Below, in pieces: positions 56,144 to 64,000 of a stretch of DNA of 64,000 nucleotides. The stretch lies in assembly GCA_018292915.2 (NCBI GenBank), contig JACVVK020000094.1:1627501-1691500 (forward strand). The letters are read 5' to 3'. This stretch comes from Batillaria attramentaria (Eukaryota; Mollusca; Gastropoda; Batillariidae). The notes beneath the pieces were generated by a model, which searched no databases, was not told the DNA's origin, and saw only the letters and a list, made by a program, of their open reading frames with translations. Made by a program: the position numbers and the translations under genes. Numbering within the stretch: the first letter of the stretch is position 1; each line of letters starts with the position of its first letter.

Positions 56144-56669
56144 CTCTCAAGAGTCAAATTAGCATGAAGGTGCAACGTCTCCTGCATGTCCTGGGTTTAT
56201 ACCGCCCCGTAGACCAGTTTGCATCATTTGTCCAACGATACATTTTTTTTTTTTGATGTAGTGCAGGCACACTCAGCCCCGATAGTTTCGGAAATTTGGG
56301 ACGATGGTCCTTTCGAGCCGATTAAAAAAACAACAACTAATACTAAGAATAATAATAAGAAATGGTATTTGTAGGGCGCATTTCTTTCTAAATAAAATTT
56401 AATGAACTCACCGACACTCGTTCACATTTTACAACACTGATGCACAGACATATACTGACGACACTGAGTAGATATATACAGGAAATTACTAGAGTTAGTT
56501 ATTTGTGGCTTTGTTGTTGTACTCTTTCTTAGGAGTGTTGTCACACGAATTTTGTGCAGTAACTACGCACACGTGTTCTGTGGTGAATTATTATACCACA
56601 TTGCCTGAAGACATTTGTTCCAATAAAATGTGGTCAAGTTTGGTGTTGAAATCCGACATTAACGTTGTG

Positions 56670-56671
<2 letters not shown>

Positions 56672-56758
<87 letters not shown>

Positions 56759-56779
56759 AGTGCGTGCGTGCGTGCGTGG

Positions 56780-56841
<62 letters not shown>
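56672..56841 (+). repeat. Compound (GT)n array
   Basis: Two GT arrays around GCGCGCGCGAG(TGCG)n. It replaces the block 18916-19489 of copy A. (AC)n lies at 56925-56988. Confidence 0.95.
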
Positions 56842-56843
<2 letters not shown>

Positions 56844-56921
56844 ATCATCTGGTTGTCTTTACAAGATCTTTCCAGTTTTGTTAAGCGCACGCGGCTGTCC
56901 ATATTCAGTCTGTGAAAATTA

Positions 56922-56990
<69 letters not shown>

Positions 56991-57246
56991 CACTATACTC
57001 ATTAATACACAATAGGCCTCTATCACTGGAAACTGGACACAGCACACGTAGGATTTCTTTTACATTTCATAGCGTGGGAAACGAGTGCTCTACTTCTGAA
57101 ACAAATATAGTCTAACGCAGGCAGTGGAAGAAAGGGGGTGGGGGTGGGTGGGGGAGGGGGGTCCCTTTGTGTAGTTTGTTCGGGAGCAGATCATAACAGA
57201 ATACTCAGAGGCCGGGCAGAGGAAAACTACACTCGATCAAACAGAT

Positions 57247-57382
57247 ATGAGGACTGTTTCGCCTGCCGTACTTTTCGGTGAGTTGTGTATTATTGTACTG
57301 AGCTTTGCTTGTCTTTCGTAATGTAACTATCGAAAAAACGACTGACAAAAGCTAAATAAAAACAACAGCAAAATAAACAAAA

Positions 57383-57432
<50 letters not shown>

Positions 57433-58384
57433 ACCGTGACGCACACACGCACACGCACACAACACACACACACACACCGGGGGGAAGTGTGGTGTGGAGA
57501 GAGAGAGAGAGAGAGAAGGTGAACTTTTTGGGATTCTCTGCCTGCAAATCTGAGAAATGCGCCCACACTGCCTGTTTTTAAGAGTAATCTTAAAACGTTC
57601 CTGTTTTTTTTTTCTTTTTTCTTTTTTTTTTGCAAAGCCTTTTGTGCATTACGTAAAGGACTGACTGTTACCTGGGAGCTTGTAAGCGAGCGGGGCGACT
57701 GAGAGTTTAATCTCCTTTTCCACCACGTAAGGGCGATATCAAAGACGGGGCAACGAGAAAAAGGCCAGCACAAATATTCGGCCCCAGCCGGGACAGGCAG
57801 CTAGCGGCTGAGAGGCCAAAGGGAGAGTAGTCACTTTAGAATTTGTCGAGTGGGGTTATTTCCCTTATATCGTATCGACATAGCACGATCGCGGATACAG
57901 CCAACACTGTGGCTTAAAATCACCAGGGTAAGGGTTAACTCTTTCAACGCTGGCAGTTGTCTCTCTCGACATTCCCTGGAAATATTAGGCGCTTGGAGGG
58001 GCTCATTTAAAAAAAAAAAAAAAAAAATTCACTACTCTTTTCACACCAAGGACCGCGTATCACGCTGAACCACATTCACGGTCCGGACGTTTCGAATTCC
58101 GGCTATGCGTCGGTCATGTGCTTCGGGCTCAAACAGAGCCAGACCCGACACTCGGTCGTCAGTATTGACAGAGTTAACCCCATATAGGAAATCGTGTGTC
58201 AGAAATTGTGCGGCTCCGTCGTCAAAGAGTTAACCCCAACCAGCCGACCAGCCATGCAATCAACAGAGCTGATGTTTTGTCTTGTCTTGGTTGTCTCTTT
58301 TCAGCTTTCGCCACTCGTACCGTCAGCACTCCGCGTCTTCTCATCATTGCTGTTGCCATGGCTACACTACGTCATTTCCTGTAG
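57247..58384 (+). CDS. Reduced family member: signal exon plus GPI-tail exon (copy B)
   Basis: Exons 57247-57277 and 58305-58384, 35 residues. One replacement against copy A (Ser/Thr in ATRTVSTPR). The acceptor tract has two extra T (CTCTTTTCAG), but the spliced frame is unchanged. Same doubts as for copy A: no cysteine module, and the intron is filled with (AC)n (57383-57475), a LINE scrap (57530-57615), a SINE piece (57706-57795) and the TTAA-edged repeat. Confidence 0.35.
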
Positions 58385-58538
58385 GCACATTGCCTCCAGT
58401 TTCTTGATCAAGATTCCCAGTTTTGAAACAAGACAGAACGCCGATATTTTGACTGAATGTTTAGAAACTGTTGAGAAGTGATTCCGTTAGTCTCTAAAAT
58501 TTGCTGTGGTAACTTGTACCTCTCCCCAAAGGCCCTCC

Positions 58539-59244
58539 GCCCCCCCCCCCCCCCCCCCACGCCGCGTCACAGTATTCGTCACAATAGAATTTGTGCACAT
58601 TAAAACCGAAAGACCCCCCCCCCCCCTCCCCCCCCCCCCCCTGAAATTTGTTAGCCGTCAGATCTCTTAGAGTACTTCAAACTATAACAAGTATCTCAGT
58701 TCCTACTTTACACTATAACCAACAGGCTGTTCTCTAGTTGAAAGGGAATAAAATGAGTCACGTACAGTCACCGTTTATCTGACGACTAATTCCAAGTCCG
58801 AATTCCGTGGTTCCAAACACAGTTCACAAAGTATCCAATACAGAATCACAGTCTCTTCTCAGTGCACATCGTTCCTAATAGAAGAGGCATCCAGTAACAG
58901 GTCCAATACTGGTCACAAAATACTGACTCCAGAGCGGGCTGAGAGGCTAAGCCCGAACAAAAGAAATGAGGCAGAGGATTCGGGGCCGATTCGAGGAGAC
59001 AGTTCGAGGAGATTCGACGAGGGCTGGAGGGACGACACACAGTCTCTGGGACTCTCAGAAAGCGACTGAGGAAAACGCGGGAAACTCTCGCTATTATAAG
59101 GCTCTATCTTTAGTGTTTATGCAAGAAATCACGCGCTCATCACGCGCTCACGTGGCCAGCGCAAGTGAAACTGACCCTTCACTGTGGCTAGCTTGCCTCA
59201 ATTTAAAAGTGCGCCTGTACTAAGAGTGGCTGCTGTACTAAACG

Positions 59245-59280
<36 letters not shown>

Positions 59281-59290
59281 CCACACACTG

Positions 59291-59353
<63 letters not shown>

Positions 59354-59635
59354 CCTACGCACACCTCACGAACTTCAAGTAACTCAAGAACTAACAACAA
59401 AGAAAACACTCTAATCCAATACCTCTTCCGACTTCATACCGACAGTAAGACAAAGAAAACACTCCGGTATGTTTTAGACTAGTCTAATTAGGCTTTTTAT
59501 ATAGCGGAAGGTAGAACAAATTTGATCCTAACTTTTTATTACAGAAATCAGTAGAGCACAGGCCCCTAATGCTGTGGTGGTCTCCGTGAATTTTTTCTCC
59601 GTCCGCGTCACCGTTAAAAACGACCGTTTATCTTG
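58539..59635. other. Unassigned stretch with poly-C and (AC)n
   Basis: Poly-C runs at 58539-58558 and 58613-58640, and (AC)n with (ACGC)n at 59250-59353. Positions 59512-59632 are an inverted match to 49815-49935. No gene seen. Confidence 0.5.
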
Positions 59636-59671
59636 GACATGGTATTTGTTTCCTTTCAAGTCCTGTGCGTT

Positions 59672-61528
59672 TGACTTATTGGAATAAAGCTTGAAACGGA
59701 CGAGATCTTGGAAGATGACCCGATTTATTTTGACGAAGACGATACACCCTGGGTTCATTGCCCTACATGTACGAGACATTTCCATGTAAGGTGTGTACCA
59801 TTCTGGACAGTGAGAAAGTACAATCTGTCCGTAGACGACAATTATTACGTCTGTGAAAACTGTCTTGTAGCTAGGCGTTTTCCTTGGTAAGGCAAAATTG
59901 AAAGACTGGTGATTCAGGGTTCTACAATGGTTGTGATACCTCCAGAACCGGAGATAGATTTGCTGTGTTCAGAAACATTGGACGATCCCAACCCTGAAAG
60001 TGACTTTGAATCCATCTTAGATAGTGACGACTCATATCACCCAAGCAGCAGCTCTAGCGACAGGGATCACTACTTGAGTGAGGAAGAGTTGAAACCAAAG
60101 AGAAAGCGCACCCCAAGAAAAGGCAAAGTGCCTCGCCAGAATCACACGCCTAGTCAGAATCACACTGACACACAGGAGACAAATAATGAAACAAAGAATA
60201 CCAAGAGGGCAAAAAGAGGAATGCCCGATGAACAACACTGGAGCAGAAAATCAAATAGAGAGTTCAGGAGGAAGGGAAAAACATACGAAACAAAATACAA
60301 AACAAAGCAAGGCGAGACAATTATGAAACGTCAACCACCTAGACAACAAGGTCCTCCGTGCTCGTCAGCATTCTGTAGAAAATCCGCTTACAGAAGCTGT
60401 GCCAGCATTTCGTCAGAAGACAGAAAGCAGCTGTTCACATCCTTTTGGGAGGAAATGACATGGAAACAAATAAAAACGTACATATCGTCCCTCGTTTTTG
60501 ATCGACCTCAGAAGATAAAAACGTGTACGCGGGAGACCAGGAGGACATGTACACTTGTGTACTACTTGCGCATCAAAGATGAGCTGAAACAAGTCTGTTA
60601 ACAAATATTCCTGAGCACTGTCAAAAAGCAGTACTCCCGACCATTTCAGCTCTGCTCAGCTGAGCATTCAGTCCTGTATTGAAGATGTTTTGTCCTGGAT
60701 GACTAGCAACAAGCTTAAACTCAACACTGACAAAACCGAGGTCATGCCTGTAGGTTCTCAGTCGCGTCTCAGTTTGATTGGCAGCGAGGTCGCAAACATC
60801 GGTGGGTCTCAGATCTCTTTCCAAAAGTGTGTGAAATATCTAGGTGTGAAGATCGACCAGACGCTTTCCATGCATGATCAGATCAGCAGCGTCTGCCGTG
60901 CGGCTTTTCTTGAGCTCCGCAGGATCTCCTCACTTAGGCCGTTCCTTTCTGAAAGTGCAGCATCAAGGCTTGTCAATGCGTTCGTAACGTCGCGGTTGGA
61001 TTACTGCAACTCCGTCTTTGCAGGTTTACCGGCAGACCAGATCTCTCGTTTGCAGATGATCCAAAACAACGCGGCGCGTCTCATCTTGAGAAAACGAAAG
61101 AGGGATCACGTTACGCCTCTGCTGAAACATCTGCATTGGCTCCCTGTTAAATTCCGTTTCCAGTACAAAATCGCCACTTTCGCATTCCGTTTCTTCGAGG
61201 GTTCTCTTCCTCCCTACCTGTCGGCCTTACTCTGTAAATATCAACCGTCGCGCACCCTGCGTTCCGCTAGCGAAAAACTCCTCACAATTCCGAAGCGTAA
61301 CATGAAAACTGCCGGAGAGCGCTCTTTCAGCTTTTTAGCCCCGACTGTCTGGAACTCCTTGCCAATCGAACTCCGCCTTCAGACCTCACTGCCTCTGTTT
61401 AAATCGCATCTGAAGACCTATCTCTTCCGCCAAGCCTTTGACAGCTAAACCTCTGTTAAGCCTCAGTGTCTGTGTGCATCATGAGTTCGTTGCACTGTCA
61501 AATTGTATGTAAGCGGAGGGGATGTAAA

Positions 61529-61591
<63 letters not shown>

Positions 61592-62951
61592 TTAAGCGCA
61601 GCGAGTCCTTGAAGCGGGAGAACAGCGCTCTATAAAAGCCATGTATTATTATTATTTATTATTAGCACTTTCGGACTGAAAGAATGGACAGTCAGGTCAT
61701 GGGCAAAGACAGCAACACATGGAGTCCACCAAACTCCCACGGCTTCGCCACCATCAGCCAGCAATGCCAAGAGCGAGATGGCCCGTGCCTTAATTGAAGC
61801 ATTACCTAAGTTACCGTCTCACTACTGCCGGCAACACACTGACATGACGTTCCTCGAGGGCATAGACTCCAAAAGTCAGCTGTACAGACTGTTTCAAAGT
61901 TACTGTGACTCGCAAAATGCTAAACGTGTTTGCAGACAGGTACTCTTCAAGACTTTAAAAGAACTCAATGTTGGAATTCAGAAGCCCAGAAAAGACCAGT
62001 GTAACGTGTGTTTGTCGTACACGTATGGCCATTGCTCCCAGGACGACCATGACAAGCACATGAAACGAAAGAATGAGGGCCAGGAACAGAAGAAAGGGGA
62101 CAAGCAGCTGGCAGAGAATGACGAACATGTCTTGGTATTTACAGTAGATTTACAACAGGTCCTTCTAGCTCCCCGGATCTTTGCTAATGCAAACTACTTT
62201 AAAAGCAAACTCTGTTACCACAACTTCACTGTGTACGACTTGGCCACAAGGAGGGTGGTATGTTACTTCTGGCATGAGGGTCAAGGTGAAGTGGCTAGCA
62301 ACAATTTTACTTCGTGTCTTCTAGACTACATTAAGGAGCAAACATCATCACGAGACCTTCATACTATCATCATCTTCTCTGACGGTTGCTGTTACCAGAA
62401 TCGAAACGCCACTCTCTCAAACGGCCTGCTTCTGGCAGCAATGCAAACACAGACAACAATCATCCAAAAGTTCTTGGAAAAAAGGACACACATGGATGGA
62501 GGCAGACTCTGTCCATTCAGCCATTGAGCGTAAGCTTTTGAACCGTCAGATTTACTGGCCTGCTGAGTATATTGAGGTGATCACGTCAGCAAGGACCAAG
62601 CCAGAGCCCTACCACGTCAAGAATTTGACCTTTGAGTTCTTTTTGGATTTCTCAAAACTGTCGTTCTGCAAGACGATCAGACCAGGCCGTCGCCCCGGTG
62701 ACCCACAAGTAACGGATATCCGGGCACTGAAATATGGTATTGATGGAATCATTCAGTACAAGCTGCACCACAGTGATGAATGGAGCCCTCTACCATCAAG
62801 GAATTCCAACAGGAATGCACCTGTGACAATCCCCAAGATGTACAGCCAACCCATACCTATCAAAAAGACTAAGTTTGAAGATCTTCAGCAGCTGAAAGAA
62901 GTACTACCGAGAGAGTACCACACGTTCTATGATCAACTGCCACATCAGTAA
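59672..62951 (+). pseudogene. Zinc-finger plus DDE-transposase-like protein gene, broken
   Basis: One reading frame can be followed across four lesions. 59675-59890 is acidic, then WVHCPTC, HFHVRC and YVCENC, like half of a PHD-type zinc finger. After an in-frame TAA (59888), 59909-60601 is an acidic and then Lys/Arg-rich linker with CSSAFCRKSAYRSC. Another TAA (60599) and a LINE insertion (60620-61663) follow. The frame resumes as TFGLKEWTVRSWAKT into 61778-62527, with KDQCNVCLSY, an Asp in FTVDLQQVL (62147) and FSDGCCYQNRN (Asp at 62381). A one-base gain in A6 (62478-62483) shifts the frame, then MEADSVHSAIERK (62496) to 62951. Asp, Asp and Glu/Asp in these settings look like an RNase H-fold DDE transposase. 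I recall similar uncharacterised invertebrate proteins filed as DUF7869, but this is from memory. Function lost here. Confidence 0.6.
60620..61663 (+). mobile_element. 5'-truncated L2/CR1-like LINE inside the DDE pseudogene
   Basis: AGCACT flanks it at 60614-60619 and 61664-61669. Frame 60690-61448 is the reverse-transcriptase end: [86 protein letters not shown]. The 3' UTR has (GT)n at 61529-61590 and an (ATT)n tail. Same clade as 50191-51140. Confidence 0.9.
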
Positions 62952-63887
62952 TGTGTGGATCTCCAAAGTCCTTTGCCACAATGTGACAATGAAGAGAGAC
63001 AAGTAACAGTGCACAGCTGTTGTGGACCATTGAAAACCAGAGAAGGGAATCAGAGATTGAAAATAATTTTTTGTTTGCCTAATTTCTTTTTAGCAAGTGT
63101 CATTATCTTTAAACTGTTTCTCAGAGCAGTACAATTTTTTCTCTGTGTGTTACTTTCATTCATCATTAAAAATAACAGTGGTAGAAGAATAGTATAAGGA
63201 CCAAATCGCATATTTAACTTCAGTGGTTTCTATTATTTGCAGATTTTCTGTATTGATTGAAAGCTTCTCATGTACAGACTTTCACACGAGTTTAATTTTC
63301 CTTTCGTAGTCTCATAGTGATTGACGCCGATTCACAGAAAGTGACTCTCAGTCATTGTCAGAAAACCGTGGCAATACTGCTGAATTTTTTTCCCTGAAAG
63401 GACAGAAAAATTAAACTGGTGATTTTTTTTAGGTATTGCTAGAAGTTCACTGAGCTTTTTTTTCTCTGAATAATACGAAAAGTGTTAGTCAGGGTTTTTT
63501 TTTTCTACGATGTTTGTGAAGTTTCAGAAAATAAATTGTTCCTTCTGATTGTTTTGTGAGCATTCCACACGTTTTCTGTTCTATATTTCATTTGTTTTGT
63601 ATCTTGTCTTTGTTTGTTCTCTTTCTGAAACCTCTTAAGTTCGACATTTTAAACAACCTCTTTGTGATAAAACCTCGTATCTTCCAAAAATTGACCAATT
63701 GGCCGGCGGCCGGTGAAGTCTAGTTTTTGACACAATCGCCATTCACTTTCACAGCTCACATGGAACGTTACTACACCAGGAAGCGACAGTTATTGTCCAC
63801 ACGGAATTTGCAAAACAGTTTTTTTTTTTATAGATTTTCTCAAAACTTAGATTTTCGACTTACGAGGTTTTGAAACTACATCAGCGA
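62952..63887. other. 3' flank of the DDE pseudogene
   Basis: AT-rich, with an AATAAA-like signal near 63529 (AAAATAAATTG). AAAACCTCGTA (about 63669) and TACGAGGTTTT (about 63862) form a short inverted pair. No gene seen. Confidence 0.5.
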
Positions 63888-64000
63888 TGTGTAATTGTTA
63901 CTCATTGTCCTTCCACCTTGGGCAGGCCCAGGCATGAGCAATGTTGAGGCAACGGCAGCCCTGCCCCTAGACACAACAGATTAACACTGAAACGCTCTTT
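63888..64000 (+). repeat. Copy of gene 1 intron 1 sequence at the window end
   Basis: Matches 519-631 with about four differences (TGTAATTGTTACTCATTGTC to AACACTGAAACGCTCTTT) and runs off the window. It is either the start of another gene copy or a dispersed repeat. Confidence 0.8.

Overview
The window looks like nuclear DNA from a marine mollusc, probably a gastropod. A littorinid snail is my best guess, but I cannot prove it. The signs are very abundant (GT)n/(AC)n arrays, tRNA-derived SINEs, several LINE families, MITEs, long introns with standard GT-AG sites, and only short protein-coding exons. Most long open frames are translated microsatellites or pieces of mobile elements.

The most interesting host content is a small family of secreted, probably GPI-anchored proteins built on one six-cysteine module with spacing C-x7-C-x21-C-x8-C-x4-C-x22/23-C. 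Gene 1 (292-8069, ten coding exons, 386 residues predicted) has a signal peptide, four tandem modules and a hydrophobic C-terminal tail. Gene 2 (16392-18272) and gene 3 (54322-56143) each have four coding exons and encode one module of 119 residues. All introns follow a strict phase 1/phase 2 alternation, so modules can be added without breaking the frame. In gene 1 the exons carrying module half B differ far more between repeats than the introns beside them, and almost every change alters the protein. The internal repeats of gene 1 also keep dead copies of the signal-peptide exon. A reduced relative (19846-20998 and 57247-58384) appears to keep only the signal and tail exons.

Layout: 1-8.07 kb, gene 1. 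8.2-11.5 kb, microsatellite, minisatellite, MITE and SINE. 11.53-21.15 kb, segmental duplication copy A (16-bp satellite, SINEs, gene 2, reduced relative). 21.8-29.7 kb, three copies of a dispersed repeat with datable insertions of a Tigger/pogo transposon, SINEs and a LINE tail. 31.3-41.9 kb, a large non-LTR retrotransposon with a second, CR1-like one nested in its 3' end and a SINE fragment inside that. 44.8-49.8 kb, a 5-kb inverted repeat holding two head-to-head LINE 3' ends and two MITEs. 49.95-58.54 kb, segmental duplication copy B with gene 3. 59.7-62.95 kb, a broken gene with a zinc-finger-like start and a transposase-like DDE core, split by a LINE.

The six-cysteine genes probably act at the cell surface or in mucus or reproductive tissue. 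Their fast change suggests recognition or conflict, but no ligand or tissue can be read from the DNA. The rest of the window is mobile-element sediment, and its nested insertions and empty sites give an unusually readable relative chronology.
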